Source: DASSUW01 sp963806395 (GTDB lineage Bacteria; Actinomycetota; Thermoleophilia; Solirubrobacterales; Solirubrobacteraceae). From it: DNA of 64,000 bases. The stretch is taken from NCBI GenBank assembly GCA_963806395.1, contig CAWDYI010000012.1, positions 62,001-126,000 on the forward strand. The letters run 5' to 3'. The notes under the pieces were generated by a model. That model worked only from the letters and a program-made list of their open reading frames with translations. It did not search any database and was not told the origin of the DNA. The position numbers were made by a program, and so were the translations under genes. Every line of letters starts with the position of its first letter. The stretch's first letter is position 1. Positions 46,785 through 55,981 of this stretch are shown one piece after another.

Positions 46785-46851
46785 CGCTGCTGAAGGCGAC
46801 GTCGCGCACCGCAGCGGGGCCGCGGTGCGCGCAAGCGATCGCCTGGTCTGA
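46630..46851 (+). pseudogene. C-terminal remnant of a LuxR-family regulator
   Basis: In the frame ending at TGA 46849-46851 the codons read NTTLAQALISTLRTVEMHLT, then QAYQKLGIGSREELPAAL. This is the DNA-recognition helix and end of a LuxR/NarL helix-turn-helix. The rest of the protein, including the first half of the HTH, is absent. Confidence 0.65.
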
Positions 46852-46854
46852 CGA

Positions 46855-47295
46855 CTAGAAGTAGTCGTGGATCCGGTTGGACTCGACCTTCTCCCTCAGC
46901 GCGCCGGTCCTGCGGTCGTAGATGCGGACACCGGCGTAGAGCTCGTCCTGGCCCCAGTCCTCGTTGAGCGTGCTCTTGTTCACGCAGAAGTCGATCGAGT
47001 AGTGGCCGCTCCACGCGTAGTACTGGATGTGCGGCCCGCTGAGGAAGTCGTCGTACCACTCGTCGTCGCCCCACAGGCGGGCTTCGACGCGCATGCCGTC
47101 CGGGTGGTAGCCCGTCGTGCCCTGCACGCGCATCACGTAGTCGTACCAGCGGCCGTCACCGCCCTGGCAGCCGGTGTAGGGGATCGTCAGGGTCGCCGTG
47201 GCGGCGGAAGCGGTCGCCGCTCCTGGCACGACGAGGGCGGCGGCAGCCAGCGCTGCGACCGCGGCGGAACGGGCAAGGCGAGGGGTGATTCTCAT
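46855..47295 (-). CDS. Secreted hypothetical protein
   Basis: A 146-residue protein. ATG 47295 gives a clear signal peptide (MRITPRLARSAAVAALAAAALVVPGAATASA). The mature part (TATLTIPYTGCQGGDGRWYD to SNRIHDYF) is rich in Tyr, Trp and Asp and has two cysteines (GCQGG, DFCVNK) that could form a disulfide. It is probably a small beta-sandwich; no family recognised. Confidence 0.7.
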   Translation of the reverse strand: MRITPRLARSAAVAALAAAALVVPGAATASAATATLTIPYTGCQGGDGRWYDYVMRVQGTTGYHPDGMRVEARLWGDDEWYDDFLSGPHIQYYAWSGHYSIDFCVNKSTLNEDWGQDELYAGVRIYDRRTGALREKVESNRIHDYF

Positions 47296-47400
47296 CACGG
47301 CCTCCGTGGTTGAGGGCCACCGCGTCATGCGGTGGTTGGGGGGTCACGACGACCGTACGCCCGCGCAGGTCAGCCCGAAATCACGGAAACCCTCAATCTT

Positions 47401-48876
47401 TCACCGGTCGCGCAGCGCGATTATCCCGCCCGTCACGCCCAGATATGCGGTGCCGTCGGGCCCGAGAGCCAGGCCGGCGTAGTTGTTGTTGAAGCCGAGG
47501 CCGCTGCCCGCGTAGACCTTCCAAGCGGTCCTGCCGGTCCGCGCGTCGATCGCGGTCCAGAAGTAGGGCTGGCCGGCCAGCGGCGCCTCGTCGCGCGTGT
47601 ACGTGTAGATCAGGCCGGTCCGCGTCGACAGCTTCGCCACGACGGTCGGCGCCCGCTCGGTCCGGTTCGTCCAGACCTTGCGACAGCCGGATCCGTCGCG
47701 GAGCACGTCGACGCGCGCGAAGCCGGGCGTGGTGAGCGCGCCCGACCGGGGGCCGAACGGGTCCTGGTAGCCGTAGTTGTTCTCCACGAACAGCGAGCGG
47801 CGCGCGGTGATCAGGGAGTTCTCGGTGGCGCTCGCGCCCCGGTCGAACACCGCGACCTCGCAGACCACCCGCCGCTGCCGCGGCCGCAGCCGCCTCGCCT
47901 TCCGGTACACGACGACGTTCATCGGGTCCGCGTTGTCGGTTATCGCGACGTAGCCGCCGCTCATGATCGTGGGCGTCGTGCCCGAACCCGCGTCGGCCTG
48001 ACCGGGCTTGACGACTCCGGAGTTGCGGTAGCGGACCTTCCAGTCGACCCGCGGCCTGCCGCTATGAGCGCTGAAGCGGTACATGCGCCGGCTGGACACG
48101 ACGTACACGGCGCCGCGGTCGACGGTGAACGAGTTCTGGATTTCCTCCCCCAGGCGCACGACCCGGATCCGGCGCGTGCGCGGGTTGAGGATCCCGACCT
48201 TGCCGCCGCGCTTCGAGACGAACCAGACCCGGCCCTTGAAGTCGGGAAGCGCGGAGCTGATGCGCTCGTCGTCGGCCAGCACCCCGCTCAGGTCGTAGTC
48301 ACCGACCTTGGTGATCGCCCGCCCGTCGCGCGACACGGCGAGCACGAACACGTGGCCCGTCTTCGTCGCGCTCCAGATGCGGTCGTGCGCGTCGAGGAAG
48401 AAGTAGCCGCCGCCGGCGAAGTTCTGGTACGCCCGTGTGCCCGGCGGGTCCGGCGCGTTCGGAAGGTCGTACGTGGCGAGGACCGCGAGCGTGTCCGGAT
48501 CGATCACGCGGACCTGCGGGGCGGCCACGACCGACGGGCAGACGCTGACCAGGTACCCGCGCGAGTGGAACGTCAGCGACCCGCACAGCGCGGGTGCCAT
48601 CGCGCCGGAGAACGCCAGCGGCGAACGGCCGAGCGGCCCGCGCCGGCGGTAGGCGTCGGTCATCCACGTGTCGTTGTGGATGTTGCTTCGCGGATCACGG
48701 GCGAGGTGGGGATTCTGGGGCGCCACGGTCGCGGGGAGCGGGCGGCTCGTGACCGGCGCGCCCTGATACCGCGGCAGCGTCGTCCCGAGCGGATCGGGGA
48801 TCGGGAGGGCGTGCGCCGCACACGGAGCGACGATTACCAGCAGAGCGGCAAGGCACGACAACGAGGCGCGTTGCAC
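47401..48876 (-). CDS. Secreted beta-propeller (PQQ-repeat-like) protein
   Basis: A 491-residue protein with a signal peptide (MQRASLSCLAALLVIVAPCAAHA). Repeated strand motifs such as VRVIDPDTLAVLATYDLP, YFFLDAHDRIWSATKTGHVFVL, VGILNPRTRRIRVVRL, YWTAIDARTGRTAWKVYAG and LALGPDGTAYLGVTGGIIAL show a multi-bladed propeller of the WD40/PQQ-like type. No catalytic residues are evident. It may bind a ligand at the cell surface. It is transcribed towards the small secreted protein, 105 bp away. Confidence 0.78.
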   Translation of the reverse strand: MQRASLSCLAALLVIVAPCAAHALPIPDPLGTTLPRYQGAPVTSRPLPATVAPQNPHLARDPRSNIHNDTWMTDAYRRRGPLGRSPLAFSGAMAPALCGSLTFHSRGYLVSVCPSVVAAPQVRVIDPDTLAVLATYDLPNAPDPPGTRAYQNFAGGGYFFLDAHDRIWSATKTGHVFVLAVSRDGRAITKVGDYDLSGVLADDERISSALPDFKGRVWFVSKRGGKVGILNPRTRRIRVVRLGEEIQNSFTVDRGAVYVVSSRRMYRFSAHSGRPRVDWKVRYRNSGVVKPGQADAGSGTTPTIMSGGYVAITDNADPMNVVVYRKARRLRPRQRRVVCEVAVFDRGASATENSLITARRSLFVENNYGYQDPFGPRSGALTTPGFARVDVLRDGSGCRKVWTNRTERAPTVVAKLSTRTGLIYTYTRDEAPLAGQPYFWTAIDARTGRTAWKVYAGSGLGFNNNYAGLALGPDGTAYLGVTGGIIALRDR

Positions 48877-48918
48877 GCCGCGACGGTACCGATCAGCGGA
48901 CCCGCAATGCGCAGGTGA

Positions 48919-50061
48919 CTAGGTGTCGCTCGGAGACGCGTGCTCGAGCACGATGCGGTCGCGGCCGGCCGCCTTTGCGGCATACAGCGCGCGGTCGGCG
49001 CGTGCGATCAGCGACTCGAGGATGTCGGCCGACGTCGACAGCGCGATGCCGACGCTCGTCGTCACGGCCACGGTGCCGCCGGTCCCGTCGGGGACCGTCA
49101 GACCACGGATGCGGTCGCTCACACGCTCGGCCGAGGCCGTCATCATCGCCTCGTCGACGTCCACGAGCGCGACCAGGAACTCCTCGCCGCCGTACCGCAT
49201 GACGATGTCACCGCCGCGCGTGGCGGCTCCGATCGCGGCGCCCACCGCCCGCAGCACGTCGTCGCCGACCAGGTGGCCGTGGTGATCGTTGACGCTCTTG
49301 AAGTGGTCGAGATCGATCATCATCACACCGACCGCCGGGCCGCCGTGGGCCGCGATCCGCGTGGCCTGCACGAGCGCCTCGAGCCCCGCGCGCCGGTTCA
49401 TGCAGCCGGTGAGCACGTCGGTCGCCGCCTGGACCTCGGCCGCCGAGTGGGCGAGCGCATTGCTCACCGCGAACCCGAGCGCGCGCGCCAGCAGCGCAAG
49501 CAGCCTGCGCATCTCGCCGCCGAGTCCGACACCGAGCAGGAGGATCGCTCCGAGCGGACCGGATTCGCCGAGGAACGGCACCGCCACGATCGGAAAGCCC
49601 TGCTCGAGCTCGTCCAGCTCGGACGGCCCGGTCGCCGGGATGCTCGCCATCACCGCAGCCAGCCGCTCGCCCTCGATCGCGAACTCGACGCTCGCGACGA
49701 CATCGGGCGGACCGTCGCCGACCAGGACGACCGCGCCGGCCGTCGCGCCCGTGTGGTCGATCACGCGATTCAGCGCTTCGTAGCTCAGGTAGTCGAGGCG
49801 CAGGTGGCTAGACAGCGCCTCGAACAGATCATGGACCGCGCCCTCGAACGCCTGTGCCCGCCGAACGGCGGAGACAAGACGGTCCGCGGCGGCCACGATC
49901 TCCGCGGCATCGCCGCTGCCCGACAGCGCGACGATGTCGACGTCCGCGGCATCCAGCACCTCACCCGCGGCGAGGCTGTCCGTGACGCGGTCGAGCGACT
50001 GAGCCAGCGCGACGAGAGCCGACGGTCGTCTGCCGACTCCGAGAGAGGGTGAGGAGCCCAT
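48919..50061 (-). CDS. Diguanylate cyclase (GAF-like sensor plus GGDEF)
   Basis: A 380-residue soluble protein. Residues about 80-210 form a GAF-like sensor (YEALNRVIDHTGATAGAVVLVGDG, FLGESGPLGAILLLGVG). The GGDEF domain follows (DVLTGCMNRRAGLEAL, VGVMMIDLDHFKSVNDHHGHLVGDDVLRAV). The active-site loop reads YGGEEFL near residue 290, a functional GGEEF variant, and the domain ends DRALYAAKAAGRDRI. It should make cyclic di-GMP. It is divergent from the GGDEF-EAL gene, with 81 bp between starts. Confidence 0.9.
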   Translation of the reverse strand: MGSSPSLGVGRRPSALVALAQSLDRVTDSLAAGEVLDAADVDIVALSGSGDAAEIVAAADRLVSAVRRAQAFEGAVHDLFEALSSHLRLDYLSYEALNRVIDHTGATAGAVVLVGDGPPDVVASVEFAIEGERLAAVMASIPATGPSELDELEQGFPIVAVPFLGESGPLGAILLLGVGLGGEMRRLLALLARALGFAVSNALAHSAAEVQAATDVLTGCMNRRAGLEALVQATRIAAHGGPAVGVMMIDLDHFKSVNDHHGHLVGDDVLRAVGAAIGAATRGGDIVMRYGGEEFLVALVDVDEAMMTASAERVSDRIRGLTVPDGTGGTVAVTTSVGIALSTSADILESLIARADRALYAAKAAGRDRIVLEHASPSDT

Positions 50062-50142
50062 ATACCACTGGCATCGACATTCCGGCCGTTGTCTTGAGGC
50101 GGCGAGAAGCTCCTACAATGGCAAGGTCCGCTGTTCTGCTGC

Positions 50143-52620
50143 ATGGCGTGTTCCTCCTGTGCTGAATCGCAGCGGCCCTGGAGGAAGAAGGCCCCAGTGG
50201 CCAGCTACGCGCAGCGCCCATCTGCAGACCCTGTTCAGCGGCTCTTCGAGCTGTCGCTCGACATGCTGGGCGCCGCGTCCGCGGACGGGTACTTCACCGC
50301 GCTGAATCCGGCGTGGGAGCACTGGCTCGGATGGACCCGCGAGGAGTTGATGGCCGCGCCGCACGTCTCGTTCGTCCATCCCGACGATGTCGAGGCGACG
50401 CTCGATGCGGCAGCGAGGCTCGTGGAGCCGGGGAGCCCGCCGGTGATCACGATCGAGAACCGCTACCGCACGCGCGACGGCGGCTATCGGTCGCTCCAGT
50501 GGACGACGGTCGCCGAGGACGGCATCAAGTACTTCGCGGTGAAGGACGTGACGGATCGCCGGGCGGCCGAGACCGAGCGCGAAGCCGCAGGGCTGGAGAT
50601 CCACCGGTCCGAGATCCTGCACCGGACGCTGACCGCCAACCTGCCGGACACCAGCGTGTTCCTGATCGATCACGACCTGCGGATCCTCGTCGCCGACGGC
50701 GAGGCGATCACGCGCCTCGCGTGGACGGACAAGGACAAGTTCCGGGGGCGGTTGGTGACCGACCTCTACGCCGAGGTCCCCGACTCGGTGCTCGCGCTGT
50801 CGCTCGACAGCTACCGCGCCGCGCTCGCCGGCGAGCGGCGATCGTTCGAGTTCGTCAGCGGAGGGATGGCGTTCGCGGTCGAGGCGGTGCCGGTGCGCGC
50901 GGCCGACGGGTCCGTCGAGTGTGTGCTCGTGCTTGCGCGCGACGTCAGCGAACGCCACCACGCCGAGCAGCAGATCGCGCGCCGCGCCGGCCAGCAGAAC
51001 GCGGTCGCGGAGCTCGGCCGGTTCGCGCTCGAGAGCCACGACCTCGGCGAGCTGATGACCGAGGGGGTGAAGATGGCGACCGCCACGCTCGGCCTCGCCG
51101 TGCACTGCGTGCTGGAGCTCGACGGCGGCACCGATCAGACCCCGACCACCCTCAGCGTCCCGATCAAGGGCCGCGATCAGGCGCTCGGATCATTGACCGT
51201 CGACGCAGGCGAAGAGCGCGAGCTCACCGAGGACGAGGTCGCGTTCCTCACCGCCGTGGCGACGCTCATCGGCATCGCCGTCGAGCGTCACCGCGAGGAG
51301 GCGGCGACACGCCACGCCGCACTGCACGATCCGCTCACCGGCCTGCCGAACCGCATGCTCGCGCTCGACCGCCTCGCCCTCGCGCTCGCGCGCAGGGGTC
51401 GCGAGCGCATCGACGTGGCGGTGTTCGTGCTCGACCTCGATCGCTTCAAGATGATCAACGACTCGCTCGGCCACGCGGCGGGCGACGAGGTGCTGCTCGC
51501 GATCGCGCCGCGGCTGGCCGCGGCGGTGCGCACGACCGACACCGTGGCGCGCCTGGGCGGTGACGAGTTCGTCGTCATCTGCCCCGACATCGACGGCGGC
51601 CGCGGCGCGCTCGAGGTCGCCGACCGGCTCACAGCCGCCATCGCCGATCCGCTCGTGCTCACCAGCGGGGAGCACTTCTTCACGGTCAGCATCGGCGGCA
51701 CGCTCGCCGCCGCCGGCGAGGACACGCCGGAGTCGCTGCTGCGCGACGCCGACGCGGCGATGTACCGGGCCAAGGAGCGCGGCCGCGGACGCTACGAGCT
51801 GTTCGACGAGGCGATGCGCATCAGCGTCATGACCCGCGTGCGCACCGAGACCGAGCTGCGCCGGGCGATCGACCGCGACGAGCTCGAGGTCTGGTACCAG
51901 CCGTTGATCGACCTTGCGAGCGGCCGGCCGGTGTCGACCGAGGCGCTCGTGCGCTGGATGCATCCCGAGCGAGGGATGATCGGACCGCTGGAGTTCATCC
52001 CGATCGCCGAGGAGACCGGGCTGATCGCCGGCCTCGGGCTGTTCGTCCTCGAGCAGGCGTGCGCGCAGACCGCGGTATGGCAGCAGCAGGTCGATCCGTC
52101 GATCGGCGTGTCCGTGAACGTCTCCGGGCGGCAGGCGATCAACCCGTTGTTCCCCGCCCAGGTGGCGGCGATCGCAGCGCGCAGCGGGCTGCGCCCCGGC
52201 ACGCTGGCGCTCGAGATCACCGAGACCGTGCTGATGGAGGAGGCCGACTCGCTGGCCGCCGTGCTCGGCACGCTCCAGGAGCACGGGCTGACGTTCGTGC
52301 TCGACGACTTCGGCACCGGCTACTCGTCGCTCAGCCGCCTCAAGCGCTTCCCGCTCGACGCGCTCAAGATCGACCGCTCGTTCGTCGCCGGCGTCGCCCG
52401 TAAGGCCGACGACCGCGCGATCGTCAAGGCCACGATCGACATGGCTCACGCCGTCGGCCTGACGGTCGTCGCCGAGGGCGTCGAGACGCTCGAGCAGGAG
52501 CGGCAGCTGCGCGCGTTCGGCTGCGACCTCGCCCAGGGCTATCTGTACGCGCGCCCGCAGCCCGCGGCGGCGATCACGGACGTGCTCAGCGCGAGGCTGC
52601 GCCTCGCTCCGCCGGCCTGA
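50143..52620 (+). CDS. PAS-PAS-GAF-GGDEF-EAL cyclic-di-GMP signalling protein
   Basis: An 825-residue soluble protein. PAS 1 is at about 30-145 (FTALNPAWEHWLGWTREELM, HPDDVEATLDAAARL), a second PAS-like domain at 155-275 and a GAF segment at 285-375. The GGDEF domain has an intact LGGDEFVV near 470. The EAL domain has TEALVRWMHPERG near 600, EITETVL, DDFGTGYSSLSRLKRFPLDALKIDRSFV near 720 and VVAEGVETLEQ. Both catalytic motifs look active, so it could make or degrade c-di-GMP depending on its sensors. An alternative start is GTG at 50198. Confidence 0.92.
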   Translation: MACSSCAESQRPWRKKAPVASYAQRPSADPVQRLFELSLDMLGAASADGYFTALNPAWEHWLGWTREELMAAPHVSFVHPDDVEATLDAAARLVEPGSPPVITIENRYRTRDGGYRSLQWTTVAEDGIKYFAVKDVTDRRAAETEREAAGLEIHRSEILHRTLTANLPDTSVFLIDHDLRILVADGEAITRLAWTDKDKFRGRLVTDLYAEVPDSVLALSLDSYRAALAGERRSFEFVSGGMAFAVEAVPVRAADGSVECVLVLARDVSERHHAEQQIARRAGQQNAVAELGRFALESHDLGELMTEGVKMATATLGLAVHCVLELDGGTDQTPTTLSVPIKGRDQALGSLTVDAGEERELTEDEVAFLTAVATLIGIAVERHREEAATRHAALHDPLTGLPNRMLALDRLALALARRGRERIDVAVFVLDLDRFKMINDSLGHAAGDEVLLAIAPRLAAAVRTTDTVARLGGDEFVVICPDIDGGRGALEVADRLTAAIADPLVLTSGEHFFTVSIGGTLAAAGEDTPESLLRDADAAMYRAKERGRGRYELFDEAMRISVMTRVRTETELRRAIDRDELEVWYQPLIDLASGRPVSTEALVRWMHPERGMIGPLEFIPIAEETGLIAGLGLFVLEQACAQTAVWQQQVDPSIGVSVNVSGRQAINPLFPAQVAAIAARSGLRPGTLALEITETVLMEEADSLAAVLGTLQEHGLTFVLDDFGTGYSSLSRLKRFPLDALKIDRSFVAGVARKADDRAIVKATIDMAHAVGLTVVAEGVETLEQERQLRAFGCDLAQGYLYARPQPAAAITDVLSARLRLAPPA

Positions 52621-52677
52621 CGCAGCCCGCTGGGCGGCGTACGATGAGGCGACCGGTTCGGTCTGTGGAGGTCAGAT

Positions 52678-53085
52678 CTGCCCCGTCGAAGGCCCTGGTG
52701 CGCGTGTTGCGCGCTCGCTGTGTGCGCCGCGCTCCTCGTCGGCTGCGGTGAATCGGGCGAGCCGGCGAAGCCCGCGCCACAGGTCCTCAAGCTTTCGGTC
52801 GTGACGAAGCCCGGCCTGATCGAGTTCGACAAGAAGCGCCTCACCGCGAGGGCGGGCCGGATCGCGTTCGAGCTGACGAACGGCAAGCGCAAGGGCCACA
52901 ACATCCGCATCCAGACCGGCGGCGAGTGCTGCTTCCGGCCCGGCTCGAAGGACGTCGGCGGCACGCCGACGATCGGGACCGGAACGGCGCGCTTCGTGCT
53001 CGACCTCGGGCCGGGCGTCTACACGTACCTGTGCTCGGCCGGCGGCCACTGGCACACGCAGTACGGGACGCTCGTGGTTCGCTAG
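52678..53085 (+). CDS. Cupredoxin-like lipoprotein
   Basis: The frame GTG 52720 would start inside the signal peptide. A GGAGG site at 52667-52671 instead points to CTG 52678, giving an RRR n-region, a hydrophobic core (ALAVCAALLVG) and the lipobox LLVGC. The mature 105-residue domain has cupredoxin strands, a His in RKGHNIRIQ and the copper-site loop YTYLCSAGGHWHTQYGT. Cys and His ligands are in place, but the axial Met of ordinary cupredoxins is replaced (Gln/Tyr region). A further CC pair (GGECCFRPG) is unusual. It stands alone behind the GGDEF-EAL gene. Confidence 0.7.
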   Translation: MPRRRPWCACCALAVCAALLVGCGESGEPAKPAPQVLKLSVVTKPGLIEFDKKRLTARAGRIAFELTNGKRKGHNIRIQTGGECCFRPGSKDVGGTPTIGTGTARFVLDLGPGVYTYLCSAGGHWHTQYGTLVVR

Positions 53086-54737
53086 AGCAGTCCGACGCGC
53101 GCCGCGTAGGCGACGGCCGCGGCGCGCGAGGGCAGGCGCAGCTTCGCGCGCGTATTCGCGCAGTGGCGGTGCACGGTGTGCGGGCTCACGCACAGGCGCT
53201 CGGCGATCTCCGCGTTGTTGAGGCCCTGTGCGACGAGCCGAAGGACATCGAGCTCGCGCGGCGTGAGATCGCCGAGCGGGCGCCGGCCAGGCTCGTCGCG
53301 GAGCGCGGCGTCGGCGCGGGCGACGTCACGCGCGGCGCCGAGCGCGTCGAACTCGTCGCGCGCCGCTCGCGCCGTCGCGGCCGCCGGCTCGTCCCTGCCG
53401 AGTGCCGCGAGCGCGCGTGCCAGACCGAGCCTCGCGCGCGCGGCGTCGTACGGCGCCTCGACCTCGCCGAACCGGTCGAGCGCGTCCTCGCAGGCGCAGC
53501 GCGCCTGCTCGTGATCGCCACCGGCCATCGCCAGCTCGGCGGCCACCAGCTTCGCGCGACCGTCGACGTACGGGGTGCCGATCCGCTCCGCAGCGTCCGC
53601 GAGATGGGCGTACGCGGCGCCCGCGGCCTCGAGCTCTCCGAGCTCGGCGCGCGCCCGGACCAGCAGCTCGAGCGCCGGGACGCGGTGGAGCGCGCTGCTG
53701 GTCGCCAGCCGTCTGAGGACGCGCTCGGCGGCGTCGGCAGCGGCCGCCGCGTCGCCGGAGTCGAGCGCCAGGCCACCCAACCCGAGTACGGCGAGCCGGT
53801 GGGCGCCGGCCTGCTCGAACAGCACGCGCGCCTCCTCGGTCCGCCCCTGCCGAGCACGGAGCTCGGCCAGCCGGACGAGCCCGCCGGCCGACATCCCCGG
53901 TCGAGCGGCCTCGAGGTCGCTCAGCGCGGCGGTCAGCTCCACCTCCGCCGCCGCCCAGTCCCCGCAGGTCGCGAGGACGGTGCCGTACGCGCTGCGGCAG
54001 ATCCCGCGCGAGTGGCGGGCGCCCCAGCGGTCTGCCGACTCCCGCATCACCCGGCACCACTGCGTCGCGCGCGGGAAGTCCCCGACCCCCTCGCACGCCG
54101 CGATCACGTAGCAGAGCGCCCAGCTCAGCGAGATCGGAAGCTGGAGCGGCTCGCCGGTGGCGATCGCGGACGCCTCGTCGAGGCGCCGCACGCCGTCCCG
54201 CACCCGCGCCTGTCCGACGAGCGCGAGCCCCTCGAGCGACAGGCCGATCGCCTCGAGGTCCGGGACGCCGAACTCGCGACCGATCCGCGCGGCACGGCGA
54301 GCCGCACGCGTGACCTCGTCCAGGTCGCCGACGACGTTGAGGACGAACGATCCCTCCATCAAGGCGAGCCAGCCGTGGTCGGCGCCCTCGGGGACGTCGT
54401 CCAGCAGGCGATGGGCGCGCCCGATCCAGCCGCTGGCGATCGCGTCGTCGCCGCGGAACTCGAGGTAGTCCGCGGCCAGCCAGGCCGCCACGCGACCCGC
54501 CCCGCGAACGTCACCCTGCGCGCGGTACGCCTGGTAGGCGCGCTCGCGCGCGTGGAGCGTGAGCTCGGCGTCGTGCAGCCAGTAGCCCGCCCAGCCGAGT
54601 CCCTCCCACGCGTCGGCCGACTCCTCATGCCGCAGGGTCGCCTCGAAGCGCTCGCGGGCCTGCGCCCAGGCACCCGCGGCGAGCGCCTCGCGCCCGGCGG
54701 CAGCTGCGTCGCTGACCGTGTCCGCGTTCGTCGTCAT
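53082..54737 (-). CDS. LuxR-family regulator with TPR-like sensor
   Basis: A 551-residue protein from ATG 54737. Residues 1-480 are Ala-rich tandem helices of the TPR/MalT type (WAQARERFEATLRHEESADAWEGLGWAGYWL, RRLDEASAIATGEPLQLPISLSWALCYV). The last 65 residues are a LuxR/NarL helix-turn-helix (LTPRELDVLRLVAQGLNNAEIAERLCVSPHTVHRHCANTRAKL). No ATP-binding domain is present. It is divergent from the methyltransferase gene and may control it. Its stop overlaps the lipoprotein stop. Confidence 0.85.
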   Translation of the reverse strand: MTTNADTVSDAAAAGREALAAGAWAQARERFEATLRHEESADAWEGLGWAGYWLHDAELTLHARERAYQAYRAQGDVRGAGRVAAWLAADYLEFRGDDAIASGWIGRAHRLLDDVPEGADHGWLALMEGSFVLNVVGDLDEVTRAARRAARIGREFGVPDLEAIGLSLEGLALVGQARVRDGVRRLDEASAIATGEPLQLPISLSWALCYVIAACEGVGDFPRATQWCRVMRESADRWGARHSRGICRSAYGTVLATCGDWAAAEVELTAALSDLEAARPGMSAGGLVRLAELRARQGRTEEARVLFEQAGAHRLAVLGLGGLALDSGDAAAAADAAERVLRRLATSSALHRVPALELLVRARAELGELEAAGAAYAHLADAAERIGTPYVDGRAKLVAAELAMAGGDHEQARCACEDALDRFGEVEAPYDAARARLGLARALAALGRDEPAAATARAARDEFDALGAARDVARADAALRDEPGRRPLGDLTPRELDVLRLVAQGLNNAEIAERLCVSPHTVHRHCANTRAKLRLPSRAAAVAYAARVGLL

Positions 54738-54782
54738 CCGGCTCGCCTGCGCGTCAAACCATAGCCCGTGACCGTGGCCTGG

Positions 54783-54820
54783 CCGGTTCGGGCCATGCGC
54801 GCCGGATGACCGGTACGGGC
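54783..54820. promoter_or_regulatory. Direct repeat in a divergent promoter
   Basis: CCGGTTCGGGC (54783-54793) and CCGGTACGGGC (54810-54820) lie between the LuxR/TPR gene and the methyltransferase gene. They could be binding sites for the regulator; this is inference from position only. Confidence 0.35.
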
Positions 54821-54882
54821 GATGAATACGGCAGAGCTCGTGCGTACCGTCGCCTGTCTGAGATCCGCGACCGGAGGTATCA

Positions 54883-55980
54883 ATGAGCCAGACCATCGAG
54901 GACGCACCCGTGAACGCCACCGAAGTGCTCGTAGAGCGGATCGTCGGGTCGACGATCGCGCTCTTCGACCTCGCGGCGCTGTACCTGGGCGACCGCCTCG
55001 GCCTGTACCGCGCGCTCCACCAGCACGGTCCGGCGACGAGCACCGAGCTGGCGGAGCGGACCGGCACCGACGAGCGCTACGTGCGTGAGTGGCTCGAGCA
55101 GCAGGCCGTCACCGACATGCTCTCGGTCGACGACGATCCTGCGTCGCCCGCGCGGCGCCGCTACGCGCTCCCGGCCGGCCACGAAGACGTGCTGGTGAAC
55201 GCCGACAGCCCGTCCTACCTCGCCCCGCTCGGCCGCCAGGCGCTCGGGATGCTGCGGCCGCTGCCGCAGCTCGTCGATGCGTTCCGCAGCGGCGCCGGCG
55301 TCCCGTACGCCGCCTACGGCGACGACACGCGCGAGGGCATCGCCGACCTCAACCGGGTGATGTTCGTCAACGAGCTCGGGACCACGTGGCTCCCGGCGAT
55401 CGCCGACGTCCACGGGCGCCTGCAGTTGCCCGCGCGCGTCGCCGACCTCGGTTGCGGCACCGGCTGGTCGAGCATCGCGATCGCACACGCCTACCCGCGC
55501 GTCTCCGTCGACGGCTTCGACGCCGACGAGGCGTCGGTCGAGACGGCTCGCGGCAACGCCGGCGTCGAAGGCGTCGACGATCGCGTCCGCTTCTTCGTTC
55601 AGGACGCGAGCGATCCGTCGCTCTCCGGGCGGTTCGACCTGGTGACGATCTTCGAGGCGCTGCACGACATGGCGCGCCCGGTCGAGGCACTCGCCAACGC
55701 CCGCCGCCTCCTCACCGAAGACGGCACCGTGATCGTCGCCGACGAGCGGGTGGCGGAGCACTTCACCGCACCGGGCGACGACCTGGAGCGGCTGATGTAC
55801 GGCTTCAGCGTCGTCCATTGCCTGCCGGTGGGCCGGGCCGACCACGAGCACTCCGTCGCCACCGGCACGGCGATGCGGCCCGACACGCTGCGCGAGTACG
55901 CCCGCGACGCCGGCTTCGGCCGCGTCGAGGTGCTCCCGATCGACAACGACTTCTGGCGCTTCTACCGCCTCCACCCATGA
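54883..55980 (+). CDS. SAM-dependent methyltransferase with N-terminal winged helix (Rv2258c-like)
   Basis: A 365-residue protein with a GGAGG site before ATG. The N-terminus (LFDLAALYLGDRLGLYRALHQHGPATSTELAERTGTDERYVREWLEQQAV) is the dimerising winged-helix domain of Rv2258c-like and O-methyltransferase-like enzymes. The SAM fold follows: VADLGCGTGWSSIAIAHAYP, GFDADEASVETARGNA, FDLVTIFEALHDMARPVEALANARRLL. Substrate unknown. The alpha/beta hydrolase starts 1 bp after its stop, so they form an operon. Confidence 0.85.
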   Translation: MSQTIEDAPVNATEVLVERIVGSTIALFDLAALYLGDRLGLYRALHQHGPATSTELAERTGTDERYVREWLEQQAVTDMLSVDDDPASPARRRYALPAGHEDVLVNADSPSYLAPLGRQALGMLRPLPQLVDAFRSGAGVPYAAYGDDTREGIADLNRVMFVNELGTTWLPAIADVHGRLQLPARVADLGCGTGWSSIAIAHAYPRVSVDGFDADEASVETARGNAGVEGVDDRVRFFVQDASDPSLSGRFDLVTIFEALHDMARPVEALANARRLLTEDGTVIVADERVAEHFTAPGDDLERLMYGFSVVHCLPVGRADHEHSVATGTAMRPDTLREYARDAGFGRVEVLPIDNDFWRFYRLHP

Positions 55981-55981
55981 G

